This document shows, piece by piece, positions 39,345-47,580 of a stretch of 64,000 nucleotides of DNA. The translations under genes were made by a program, and so were the position numbers. Below the pieces are notes generated by a model. It was given only the letters and a program-made list of their open reading frames with translations, ran no database searches and had not been told where the DNA came from. The DNA is taken from contig NZ_JHYD01000024.1 of the NCBI RefSeq assembly GCF_000621505.1, positions 62,001 through 126,000 on the forward strand, given 5' to 3'. Origin of the DNA: Ruminiclostridium cellobioparum DSM 1351 = ATCC 15832 (lineage in GTDB: Bacteria > Bacillota > Clostridia > Acetivibrionales > DSM-1351). Positions within the stretch are counted from its first letter, which is position 1. Each line of letters opens with the position of its first letter.

Positions 39345-39512
39345 GTGGATGAAAATGAGAAGTTAAAATATGAAATTGCACAGGAATTGGGTTTAATTGA
39401 AAAAGTAATGAAATATGGCTGGAAAAGTTTAAGCCCGAAGGAAACCGGAAGGATAGGCGGTCTGGTCACAAAAAGAAAAAAGACTCAATTGCAGGAAAGT
39501 CAGCAGATATAA
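39345..39512 (+). CDS. Small acid-soluble spore protein, alpha/beta type
   Basis: 55 residues from GTG 39345 with AGGAGGTG 7 bases upstream. The two helices KYEIAQELGLIEKV and LSPKETGRIGGLVTKR carry the conserved E-L-G and the ETGRIGG motif of the SASP family. It coats spore DNA in the A-like form and protects it from UV and heat. Shorter than major SASPs (60-70 residues), so probably a minor form. Confidence 0.88.
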   Translation: MDENEKLKYEIAQELGLIEKVMKYGWKSLSPKETGRIGGLVTKRKKTQLQESQQI

Positions 39513-39533
39513 TTTGCTGGCTTTCTTGAATAT

Positions 39534-40322
39534 ATGGTAAAATACATACTGAAAAATACAATAAAAACTAAGGATGTGTTTGTTATTTATAACAGTTTTG
39601 CCTATGTATATGATAATTTGACCCTTGACATAGACTATCCCGGGTGGGCGGATTTCATTGAAAAGATAATACATAAAAATAAAAAAGAAGCGTCCATGGT
39701 ATTGGAATTGGGCTGCGGGACAGGCAGTTTCGGAATTGAAATGTCAAAAAGAGGCTATGAGATGATCTGCCTGGATTTATCCAGTGACATGCTGGACCGT
39801 GCAGCTGAAAAAGCGGCGGAGGAGGGTGCCGATATACTTTTTTTAAACCAGGATATGAGCAGTTTTGAACTGTATGGAACGGTTGATGTTATCGTATGCC
39901 TGCTTGACAGTTTTAATTACCTCATAAAGCCGGCTCAGGTTCAAAGGATGTTCAGGCTGGTACATAATTACCTTAATCCGGGCGGTTTGTTTATATTTGA
40001 CGTCAATACACCCTATAAGTTTGAAAATATATTATCAAACAATATTTTTTATGAAGTTGATGATGACATCGCCTACATTTGGGAAAACGAATACAATCCC
40101 AAAACCAGAAAAGCAAGATTTGATTTAACCTTTTTCGTAAGGGACGGACAGTTATATAGAAGATTTGACGAAACCCATTTTGAAAGAGCATATGATGAAG
40201 GGGAAATAATGCAATTTATAAATCAATCAGGTTTAAAATTTATTTCAGTATATGACCATTTGACACTTAGAAAACCATCCTTAAAGAGTGAACGAAATTT
40301 TTACGTTTGCAGAAAAGACTAA
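39534..40322 (+). CDS. Class I SAM-dependent methyltransferase
   Basis: 262 residues as given. The SAM motif ELGCGTGSFGIEM, the acidic end of strand two (CLDLSSDML) and motif IV (VDVIVCLLDSFNYL) are clear. Related proteins start near the NSFAYVYD segment, and no good ribosome site precedes ATG 39534, so the true start may be GTG 39576. The substrate is unknown. It lies 21 bases after the spore-protein gene. Confidence 0.82.
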   Translation: MVKYILKNTIKTKDVFVIYNSFAYVYDNLTLDIDYPGWADFIEKIIHKNKKEASMVLELGCGTGSFGIEMSKRGYEMICLDLSSDMLDRAAEKAAEEGADILFLNQDMSSFELYGTVDVIVCLLDSFNYLIKPAQVQRMFRLVHNYLNPGGLFIFDVNTPYKFENILSNNIFYEVDDDIAYIWENEYNPKTRKARFDLTFFVRDGQLYRRFDETHFERAYDEGEIMQFINQSGLKFISVYDHLTLRKPSLKSERNFYVCRKD

Positions 40323-40528
40323 TATTTGGTTTGGTTTTATGGAATAAATGTATACCAATGTGGTAAAATAATTTTATACTAACAACATTTAATAACTTGG
40401 TTATCTAAATTCATACATTAAATATGATTTGACAGGTTAGACTATATATGTTAAACTTCTATATGTTGTTACAAATCAGCGACTTATGTCGCAGAACAGT
40501 TTAGTTATATTTCAGGAGGAATTAATCA
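40323..40528 (+). promoter_or_regulatory. Leader region of the cold-shock gene
   Basis: About 200 bases without a gene. A TTGACA at 40431-40436 is the best -35 candidate, leaving a leader of roughly 70 bases or more ending in TCAGGAGG. Long leaders are usual for cold-shock mRNAs; no defined fold was identified. Confidence 0.4.
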
Positions 40529-40729
40529 ATGGAAAAGGGAAGAGTTAAATGGTTTAATGCCGAAAAAGGATTTGGATTTATCGAAAGGGATGGCGGAAAT
40601 GACGTATTTGTTCATTTTTCAGCAATCACTATGGATGGATACAAAACACTTGAGGAAGGCTCAGAAGTAGTTTTTGAAGTTGTTGAAGGAGCTAAGGGTC
40701 CTCAGGCTGCAAACGTTCAGAGAGCATAA
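40529..40729 (+). CDS. Cold-shock protein
   Basis: 66 residues, one cold-shock OB domain with RNP1 KGFGFIE and RNP2 VFVHFSA, the standard family size. It binds single-stranded RNA and DNA as an RNA chaperone. It has its own terminator and a strong AGGAGG ribosome site. Confidence 0.96.
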   Translation: MEKGRVKWFNAEKGFGFIERDGGNDVFVHFSAITMDGYKTLEEGSEVVFEVVEGAKGPQAANVQRA

Positions 40730-40765
40730 TAATTGCTTTAACTATATACTGAAGTAGCCATTATA

Positions 40766-40794
40766 CCCCGATATATTCGATATATCGGGGTTTT
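40766..40794 (+). terminator. Intrinsic terminator after the cold-shock gene
   Basis: CCCCGATATA, 5-base loop, TATATCGGGG, then TTTT. Confidence 0.88.
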
Positions 40795-40837
40795 CAATAT
40801 TTTTAGAAAAGTATAAATTGGGAAATTGGAGAAATTT

Positions 40838-41713
40838 ATGAAGGATTACATTATACGTGCGACAGCAGCAGAAGGAACAGTAAGGGCATTTGCAGCTGTA
40901 ACCACAGAGCTTGTCAACAAAGCCTCAGCAATACATGGCCTGTCACCCATAGCTACGGCTGCACTGGGCAGGACTCTGACAGCGGCCGGAATGATGTCCA
41001 AAATGCTGAAGGGCGAGAAGGACAAGCTTACCATCCAGATAAAAGGGGATGGGCCGCTTGGAGGCATTGTAGTGGCTGCAGATTCAATGGCAAATGTAAG
41101 AGGGTATGTTCATAATCCCGATGTGGATTTGCCTTTGAATGAGCGTGGAAAGCTCGATATAAGGACAGCGGTGGGTTACGGGTATATAAATGTCATAAAG
41201 GATATGGGACTTAGAGAGCCGTATATAGGGTTTGCAGATCTGGTTTCAGGCGAAATAGCCGATGACCTCACCTATTATTTTGCCACCTCAGAGCAGGTTC
41301 CATCCACCGTTGCACTGGGTGTCCTGGTGGACAAGGATGGAGTTACAAGTGCAGGAGGCTTTATAATACAGCTGATGCCGGGAGCGGAAGAGGAGACGGT
41401 GGAGAAGCTTGAAAAAAGACTTATCGGCTTCCCGTCCATTTCAAAGCTGCTTGCTGACGGAGCAACGCCTGAGCAGATTCTTGACATGCTCCTTGAGGAT
41501 ATGAATCCCAGAGTGATTGAAAAGATCCCCACAAGCTTTACCTGCAACTGCTCTCATGACAGGATGGAAAGAAATCTTATAAGCATAGGCAGGAACGATT
41601 TGCTGGAAATTCTTGAGGATGGAAAAGGGGCCGAACTCCAGTGTCATTTTTGCAATAAAATGTATAATTTTAGCCATGAAGACATTGAAAAGCTTATAAA
41701 AGAAAACACCTGA
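40838..41713 (+). CDS. hslO: Redox-regulated chaperone Hsp33
   Basis: 291 residues from ATG 40838 (TTGGAGAAATTT upstream). An N-terminal substrate-binding domain with GDGPLGGIVV is followed by a C-terminal zinc-binding redox switch in which CNC (at TCNCSHDRME) and CHFC supply four cysteines. Oxidation releases zinc and activates holdase function. It stands alone ahead of the tRNA cluster. Confidence 0.95.
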   Translation: MKDYIIRATAAEGTVRAFAAVTTELVNKASAIHGLSPIATAALGRTLTAAGMMSKMLKGEKDKLTIQIKGDGPLGGIVVAADSMANVRGYVHNPDVDLPLNERGKLDIRTAVGYGYINVIKDMGLREPYIGFADLVSGEIADDLTYYFATSEQVPSTVALGVLVDKDGVTSAGGFIIQLMPGAEEETVEKLEKRLIGFPSISKLLADGATPEQILDMLLEDMNPRVIEKIPTSFTCNCSHDRMERNLISIGRNDLLEILEDGKGAELQCHFCNKMYNFSHEDIEKLIKENT

Positions 41714-41810
41714 AGAGCAGCAAAAAGTTGATAATACGTTGATTTTGAAAGATTTTCAGAGTATATTAACGTCTGCGGATAATAATTCTAAAAAAAAAGA
41801 AAAAAAGTTA

Positions 41811-41839
41811 TTGACTTTATACAGCAACTTGTATATACT
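41811..41839 (+). promoter_or_regulatory. Promoter of the tRNA cluster
   Basis: TTGACT (41811-41816), 17 bases, TATACT (41834-41839), 28 bases before tRNA-Val. Confidence 0.8.
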
Positions 41840-41867
41840 ATCAATTGTCGCTCACGGAAATAACCTT

Positions 41868-41943
41868 GGGAGCTTAGCTCAGCTGGGAGAGCATCTGCCT
41901 TACAAGCAGAGGGTCATAGGTTCGAGCCCTATAGTTCCCACCA
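41868..41943 (+). tRNA. tRNA-Val (TAC)
   Basis: 76 nt with CCA encoded. The acceptor stem GGGAGCT/AGTTCCC pairs with one G-T, and the anticodon loop is CTTACAA. Confidence 0.97.
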
Positions 41944-41963
41944 TTTCCGTGAAGACACAAATT

Positions 41964-42040
41964 GGCCCGGTAGTTCAGTTGGTTAGAATGCCAGCCTGTC
42001 ACGCTGGAGGTCGACGGTTCGAGCCCGTTCCGGGTCGCCA
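41964..42040 (+). tRNA. tRNA-Asp (GTC)
   Basis: 77 nt with CCA encoded. Acceptor stem GGCCCGG paired at the 3' end; anticodon GTC in loop CTGTCAC. Confidence 0.97.
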
Positions 42041-42044
42041 ATTT

Positions 42045-42120
42045 GCCCAGATAGCTCAGTCGGTAGAGCAGGGGACTGAAAATCCCCGTGTCGCTGGTTC
42101 GATTCCGGCTCTGGGCACCA
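42045..42120 (+). tRNA. tRNA-Phe (GAA)
   Basis: 76 nt with CCA encoded. Acceptor stem GCCCAGA, anticodon loop CTGAAAA. Confidence 0.97.
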
Positions 42121-42175
42121 TTAGATTTTTAAAATCTGTGGAACTGATCCGAGGGTTTTATAATCATTAAATCAG

Positions 42176-42500
42176 AAAAGCAAGAAGTACAAGACAGACA
42201 GGTGTTGAGCATTGCATCTTATGTAACAGGTGAGGAGTGCAGGACAGGAAGTCTGACGAAGTAATCCGACTATAAATGTAAAAAAGCGAGGAGTACAAGG
42301 AAGACGAGTGTCGAGCACCGGAGCTTATGTGATAAGTGAGGAGCGCAGAACAGGATGTCTGACGAAGTAATCCGATGGTTTAATGATTAGTAAATTGGAA
42401 AAAGCGAGGAGTACAAGGAAGACGAGTGTCGAGCACCGGAGCTTATGTGATAAGTGAGGAGCGCAGAATAGGATGTCTGACGAAGTAATCCGATGGTTTT
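42176..42500 (+). repeat. Three tandem copies of a ~100-nt structured repeat inside the tRNA cluster
   Basis: Copies at 42176-42270 (divergent), 42281-42381 and 42399-42500. The last two differ at one position. The unit runs from AAAAGCGAGGAGTAC to GACGAAGTAATCCGA and contains a small CTTAT/ATAAG hairpin plus repeated GAG-rich blocks. There is no ORF. I have an impression of similar units elsewhere in clostridia but cannot name the family. Confidence 0.8.
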
Positions 42501-42513
42501 TACAATTTAAAAT

Positions 42514-42588
42514 GCGGGTTTAACTCAGTGGTAGAGTGTCACCTTGCCAAGGTGAAAGTCGAGAGTTCGAATCTCTTAACCCGCTCCA
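42514..42588 (+). tRNA. tRNA-Gly (GCC)
   Basis: 75 nt with CCA encoded. Acceptor stem GCGGGTT/AACCCGC, anticodon GCC. Confidence 0.97.
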
Positions 42589-42632
42589 AAAAAATGAGAC
42601 AGATTGCTGATGTAGTCTGTCTCAATATTGAC

Positions 42633-42741
<109 letters not shown>

Positions 42742-42949
42742 GATGTATAGCTTTTTTGTTTGGGCCCTAAATTTCCATAAAATTATACTATACAAATTGA
42801 GAAACTCAGTATTTATGTGGCTTTTGGATTTTTTAGGTTATACTGTGTATGTTATATTTATAACATACACGATAATAGAGTCATTTCTTAAAGAGCTTTA
42901 TTTTCGGGGGTTTTGCTTCCTGTATAGTATAAAAATGCGGGAATTTAGG

Positions 42950-42972
42950 TTGGGCACTATTTGGGTACTACG
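42950..42972 (+). repeat. Integrase arm-type direct repeat, left copy
   Basis: TTGGGCACTA followed by TTTGGGTACTACG, i.e. two TGGGyACTA units. The same 23-mer with one change occurs at 50828-50850, just inside the other end of the island. Confidence 0.6.
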
Positions 42973-42986
42973 AAAAAACAACCCTT

Positions 42987-43522
42987 TTATTTTTGGGGAG
43001 TTTCTTTATCGGCTTCTTTATCAACGAACAGCAAATTTTCTAATCTACTTGCTGCTTCTTCATCCCTGCTTTTTAAGGAATGAGCGTAAATATCCAGGGT
43101 GGTTGATGTGCGAGAATGTCCTAAACGTTTGCTGACTGTTGTTATATCTACTCCGAGAGATACGAGAAGCGAAGCATTTGTATGCCTGAGCTGATGGAAT
43201 GTTATCGGAGGCAGGTTATGGCGCTTTAGAAAGGCATGAAACCAAACCGTAGGCCGGGAGGGGGAATATAGGAGTACCGTCGGTCTGTGTGAAAAGCTTG
43301 TTGCTGCCTTTCCACAGATCACCCAATTTATATTGCTCTTCGTTTTGCCAGGTATGATACTCTTCGAGCAAAGAGATAACATTGTTAGGCAAAGTAATTT
43401 CCCGGTTGCTTGAATCTGTTTTTGTAGATTTTTCAAAACAGCCTTTCCCAGGAACATACTGTCTTGCTTTGTTAATTGAGAGAATATTTCCTGATATATC
43501 ACTCCATTCAAGGGCAAAATCT
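42987..43522 (-). pseudogene. Truncated and frameshifted tyrosine recombinase (island integrase)
   Basis: Minus strand. The C-terminal catalytic part is clear: HQLRHTNASLL (Arg-box His-x-x-Arg), RLGHSRTSTTLDIYAH with the catalytic His and Tyr. Upstream the protein runs in another frame (ALEWSDISGN..., then KLFTQTDGTPIFP), with a one-base shift near 43255-43265 in a C-rich run. At about 43520 the homology stops against unrelated sequence, so the N-terminal arm-binding and core-binding domains are missing. The element can no longer supply its own integrase. Confidence 0.8.
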
Positions 43523-43759
43523 AAACTTCAAGATGGAGAGTTGGAAGAGTTTAGAAGGACATTAAGAGAATTAGCTGAAATAGGAGTAAATCCAGTTATT
43601 ATTCCGAGAGAATGGGGCATAAAACATATACCAAATCTTCTCAATGCGTACTACAATAAAATTGCAGATGAACAATTAAAGGAAATATCAGATAAACAAG
43701 CTCTTGACGATGTGATGTACTATTATGCGAAACATAAAAGCTTAAAGGATTTTATATAA
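43523..43759 (+). pseudogene. 3' fragment of an unrecognised gene abutting the broken integrase
   Basis: About 78 codons ending at 43759 (...HKSLKDFI), rich in charged helices, with no start codon or ribosome site of its own. The point where it begins coincides with the point where integrase homology ends, suggesting a deletion junction. Function unknown. Confidence 0.45.
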
Positions 43760-44269
43760 AAAGGAGTCCCTTCTGTTAGCACAAAAAGAACCGAATGATC
43801 GCAACATTGATAGTATAATGGATATGTTCACTAAACTGAATTTGTCGCCTGTGACCATCAGTAAGCGCACTAAAGAACTATCTGCAAAATCTGTATACTT
43901 ATCTGAAATAGAAGATGTTTTTAAACAATATACTGGTACACGGTTATGTTTACCTAGCATATAAGAAGCTGAACAGAATCTGGAAACATCAACGGTCCAA
44001 GAATTTTCAACAACGGATCAGCGATATGAATACCTGCCTGAAAAAAATATCCTGCGCAGTATACGAATATGATAGTGATTTGGTTTACAGACTTCTGCAC
44101 TCGAATTCAGTCTAAATCGAGGATTGTTATGAAGCAAAGGTCTCCATATTTTGATTAACATTTGGCAACAATAGATACAGTCCTTCTATTCCTGCCAAAT
44201 ATAAGCTGTCAAACTAAAATCTTTATAAAGATGATGACCTTAATGTTGGCTAAAAAAATGTGCCTATTG
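43760..44269. other. Degenerate stretch inside the island
   Basis: Short, broken frames only. The longest with a sensible lead is ATG 43819 to 43963 (48 codons; AAAAGGAG at 43760 is too far upstream). It probably consists of gene remnants left by island decay. Confidence 0.4.
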
Positions 44270-44312
44270 TGACTCATTGTATGTTGACTCATTGTATTCA
44301 ATTTTGTAATAT
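44270..44312 (+). promoter_or_regulatory. Promoter and direct-repeat operator of the XRE-SMEK-ATPase cassette
   Basis: Two exact 13-bp repeats TGACTCATTGTAT at 44270-44282 and 44285-44297. The second overlaps -35 TTGACT (44284-44289), followed by 17 bases and TAATAT (44307-44312). The layout resembles control-protein boxes of restriction-modification operons, consistent with autoregulation by the XRE protein. Confidence 0.6.
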
Positions 44313-44334
44313 AAATTTGAGGTGTTAAACGATA

Positions 44335-44562
44335 ATGGATATAATAAAGGTCTTTGCTAATAATGTAAAAAAATATAGAACATTAAAAGGGTTATCACAA
44401 GAGGCCTTTGCTGAAAAAACAGGTTTGCATAGAACATATATTAGTGCTGTGGAGCGAGAGAAACGAAGTATTGCATTAGATAATGTTCAGAAAATTGCAG
44501 ATGCATTAGAAGTTGACACATACTTGCTATTTTTAGATCCTAATGCAGATAAGAATATCTAG
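44335..44562 (+). CDS. XRE-family helix-turn-helix regulator, control-protein-like
   Basis: 75 residues, a single HTH_3 domain: SQEAFAEKTGLHRTYISAVERE is the helix-turn-helix. The size and placement at the head of a defence cassette match C-proteins that time expression of toxic effectors. The SMEK gene starts 23 bases downstream. Probably binds the paired 13-bp repeats at its promoter. Confidence 0.85.
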   Translation: MDIIKVFANNVKKYRTLKGLSQEAFAEKTGLHRTYISAVEREKRSIALDNVQKIADALEVDTYLLFLDPNADKNI

Positions 44563-44585
44563 GCAGATAGAGAGGGGGCATATTC

Positions 44586-45560
44586 TTGAATAGAAGCAAC
44601 TATTTTAATTATATAGAGGAAAAGATAGAGTTATTGGCATTACGTATAGAAAAGCGTGGAAAAATTAATCTTCTAGATTTAAATATATATTCTGAAACAT
44701 TTTTTGCTGAGTTATTGAATATGCTTTTTGATTATAAATTAATAAACTTAAATATCATTAAGCAAAATGTTGAGGGAATTGATTTAATTGATGAAAAAAA
44801 TAAAGTTATTGCTCAAGTTTCATCAACTTGTACAAAACAAAAAGTTGAATCTTCATTAAAAAAAGAAATATTTAATACATATAAAGGATTTCGATTTAAA
44901 TTTGTTTCGATTTCAAAGAATGCTGAAAAATTACGTGAGCAAGAGTTTGAGAACCCATATGACGCTATGTTTTCACCAGAAGATGATATCATTGATACCG
45001 TCACCATAATAAATGTAATTTTGAATATGTCAATCAATAAGCAAAGACAAGTATATGAATTTATTCAAAAAGAACTTGGTAATGAAATTGATATTGTAAA
45101 AGTGGATAGTAATTTAGCAACTATATTAAATATACTTGCAAGTGAAAATTTGGTACATAATATTGAATCTCCAGAAATCAATAAGTTTGAAATTGAAAAG
45201 AAAATAAATTTTAATAACTTGGTATCCGTTAACGATACTATTGATGAATATAAGGTATATTATCATAAACTTGATGAAAAGTATTCGGAATTTGACAAAC
45301 AAGGAGCAAATAAAAGTTTATCTGTTTTCCGTGTGATAAAGAGTCAGTATACCAAGCTTTTACCAGAATGTAAAAGCTCACACGATTTGTTTTTTGCGAT
45401 AATTGATGGGGTAATAGGAATAATAATAAATAGCAAAAATTATAAAGAAATTCCTTATGAAGAATTAGAAATGTGTGTGCATATATTGGTTGTAGATGCA
45501 TTCGTTAGGTGTAAAATCTTTAAAAATCCGGAGGGCTATAACCATGTTATTACCAGATAA
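44586..45560 (+). CDS. SMEK-domain protein, putative effector/sensor of an ABC three-component system
   Basis: 324 residues from TTG 44586 (GAGGGGG about 9 bases upstream). The first ~120 residues match the SMEK domain: conserved SETFFAELLN, then GIDLIDEKNKVIAQVSST and a Lys-rich KQKVESSLKK. The spacing of Glu, Asp, Gln-x-Ser and Lys recalls a PD-(D/E)xK nuclease core, which is inference. The C-terminal ~200 residues are helical and unassigned. The next gene starts within its 3' end (17-base overlap), implying coupled translation. Confidence 0.78.
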   Translation: MNRSNYFNYIEEKIELLALRIEKRGKINLLDLNIYSETFFAELLNMLFDYKLINLNIIKQNVEGIDLIDEKNKVIAQVSSTCTKQKVESSLKKEIFNTYKGFRFKFVSISKNAEKLREQEFENPYDAMFSPEDDIIDTVTIINVILNMSINKQRQVYEFIQKELGNEIDIVKVDSNLATILNILASENLVHNIESPEINKFEIEKKINFNNLVSVNDTIDEYKVYYHKLDEKYSEFDKQGANKSLSVFRVIKSQYTKLLPECKSSHDLFFAIIDGVIGIIINSKNYKEIPYEELEMCVHILVVDAFVRCKIFKNPEGYNHVITR

Positions 45561-45771
45561 TATACATCCGGAACTAAGTATTTATTATAATGGCTCAATA
45601 GTGCTGGAAGAATTAATAATAAAAGAAAAACAACCTGTTTTTGATTTATATCAAAGAGTAAAAAACAAAAATGATATGTCCTTTCCGACCTTTATGTTAA
45701 GTTTGGATTGGTTGTATCTTATCGATTTGGCAATTATAGATGAGAATGGGTGGGTAGAACTATGTTCATAA
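45544..45771 (+). CDS. Small middle component of an ABC three-component (ABC-3C) system
   Basis: 75 residues from ATG 45544, with CCGGAGGG 10 bases upstream. The opening MLLPDNIHPELSIYYNGSI resembles the small ABC-3C middle-component families; I cannot choose the exact subfamily. It overlaps the SMEK gene upstream and the ATPase gene downstream by 10 bases. Middle components are thought to connect the ATPase to the effector. Confidence 0.7.
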   Translation: MLLPDNIHPELSIYYNGSIVLEELIIKEKQPVFDLYQRVKNKNDMSFPTFMLSLDWLYLIDLAIIDENGWVELCS

Positions 45772-47486
45772 AAAAGTTGATAATAACAAGCTCTAGAGAA
45801 GTAATAAGAGATATTGAATTTAAGCCGGGATTGAATTTAATTATAGATAATACTCCCACTACTGATGTGAAATTAACTGGAAATAATGTTGGAAAAACTA
45901 CAGTTTTAAAGCTTGTAGATTTTTGCTTAGGAGCAGCACCATCAATTATTTATACTGATACCGAAAACAAAAAGGAAGTTTATGACTTAGTAAAAAACTA
46001 TTTAGTTAATGAAGAAATTGAAATTACTTTAATCTTGAAAGAGGATTTAAACGATCCAAATTCAAAAGAAATTGTAATACAGCGTAATTTCTTGTCAAGA
46101 AAAAACACTGTTAGAAATATAAATGGGAACGCTGTCCTTGATAAAGATTTTGAAGATGAACTGCTAAAATTGTTAATACCAAATCAAAAATCTGAGAAGC
46201 CGACATTTAGGCAGATAATATCACATAATATTAGATACAAAGATGATAGTATTAATAATACACTTAAGACATTAGATAGATATACTTCTGATGTTGAGTA
46301 TGAAACCTTACATCTTTTTTTATTAGGTTGCACATTTGACGATGGGGCAAAAAAACAAGCTTTGCTGACAAAAATGAAACAAGAAGATAATTTTAAAGAG
46401 CGTTTAGAAAAGAAACAAACTAAAACTGCTTATGAAATTGCGTTATCGATGATTGAAGATGAAATATCAGCCCTAAATGAAAAGAAATCAAGTTTTAATT
46501 TAAATGAAGATTTTGAAAATGACCTGGAGAAACTTAACAATATAAAATATAAGATCAACAAAGCCAGTTCCATGATTAGCAAAATGAATATTCGTAAAAA
46601 TCTTATTGAAGAGTCAAAAACAGAATTAGAGCAAAGTATTTCATCAATTGATCTAAAACAGTTAGAAACATTGTATTCAGAAGCCACAGTTAACGTGGAA
46701 GGTATACAGAAGACTTTTGAAGACCTAGTTGCTTATCACAACAATATGCTAGTTGAAAAGGCGAAATTCATTGCAGCAGATTTGCCTTCTTTAGTCGAGA
46801 AGATAAAAGAAGAAGAAAAAATGATGATAACATTATTAACCACGGAAAAAGAACTATCTGAAAAAATAGCTAAAGGAGATTCTTTTGAAGAATTAGAAAA
46901 GATAATTGTTGAATTGAATGAAAAGTATCGTACTAAAGGTGAATACGAAAGTATTATTTCGCAATTAGACGAGGTTGATAATAATATTAAAGATTTAAAT
47001 AGTGAAATTAAAATAATTGATGATAAGTTGTTTTCAAATGATTTTGAGGAAATATTAAAAATTCAGATTAAAAAATTTAATAAGCATTTTTCTGCTATAT
47101 CCCAAGATTTATATGGAGAAAAGTATGCTTTGAAATATGATAGAATAACAAACAAAAATAATCAACAAGTTTACAAGTTTAGTGCTTTCAATGCTAATAT
47201 GAGCTCAGGAAAAAAACAAGGAGAGATATTGTGCTTTGATTTGGCATATATCTTGTTTGCTGATGAAGAAGATATTCCCTGTTTGCATTTCTTGCTTAAT
47301 GATAAAAAAGAATTAATGCATGATAATCAATTAGTTAAAGTAGCAGATTTTGTACAAAACAAAAATATTCAATTAATAGTATCAATACTAAAAGATAAAC
47401 TCCCGGAAGGAATTATAAAAAAAGCTCATGTAGCAGTTGAACTTTCCCAAGAAAGTAAGCTCTTGAAAATTGAGGAAAGACAATAG
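45762..47486 (+). CDS. DUF2326-type SMC/RecN-like ABC ATPase of the ABC-3C system
   Basis: 574 residues from ATG 45762. Walker A is GNNVGKTTVLKLVDF after an N-terminal strand typical of RecF/SMC ATPases. A long coiled coil (about 200-440) precedes the C-terminal head fragment with SSGKKQGEILCFDLAY (signature-like and Walker B region) and LHFLLNDKKELMHD, as in DUF2326 proteins. It is believed to sense DNA or nucleoprotein structures and trigger the effector. No transmembrane partner exists, so it is not a transporter. Confidence 0.85.
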   Translation: MFIKKLIITSSREVIRDIEFKPGLNLIIDNTPTTDVKLTGNNVGKTTVLKLVDFCLGAAPSIIYTDTENKKEVYDLVKNYLVNEEIEITLILKEDLNDPNSKEIVIQRNFLSRKNTVRNINGNAVLDKDFEDELLKLLIPNQKSEKPTFRQIISHNIRYKDDSINNTLKTLDRYTSDVEYETLHLFLLGCTFDDGAKKQALLTKMKQEDNFKERLEKKQTKTAYEIALSMIEDEISALNEKKSSFNLNEDFENDLEKLNNIKYKINKASSMISKMNIRKNLIEESKTELEQSISSIDLKQLETLYSEATVNVEGIQKTFEDLVAYHNNMLVEKAKFIAADLPSLVEKIKEEEKMMITLLTTEKELSEKIAKGDSFEELEKIIVELNEKYRTKGEYESIISQLDEVDNNIKDLNSEIKIIDDKLFSNDFEEILKIQIKKFNKHFSAISQDLYGEKYALKYDRITNKNNQQVYKFSAFNANMSSGKKQGEILCFDLAYILFADEEDIPCLHFLLNDKKELMHDNQLVKVADFVQNKNIQLIVSILKDKLPEGIIKKAHVAVELSQESKLLKIEERQ

Positions 47487-47580
47487 CGGTGGGTATTACC
47501 CAACGTTATTGTCTTAAAGATATTGCAGTAATATATTTAAGATTAGCAACCTCTTAAGAAGTTGTTTTTGGGTGAATAAA

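Noticed and set aside
41739-42170. Open frame of 143 codons spanning three tRNA genes
   Set aside because: It reads through tRNA-Val, tRNA-Asp and tRNA-Phe; tRNA structure explains the sequence fully.
42176-42500. CRISPR array
   Set aside because: The repeat unit is ~100 nt and the copies are nearly contiguous with no variable spacers of equal length; no cas genes are present.
42743-43135. Rightward ORF of 130 codons at the island start
   Set aside because: It overlaps the integrase catalytic domain in antisense and the arm-site repeats, and has a low-complexity hydrophobic translation.
43382-43522. 5' part of the rightward frame ending at 43759 as a real gene start
   Set aside because: This part is antisense to the integrase; only the section after about 43523 has independent character, so it is listed as a fragment.
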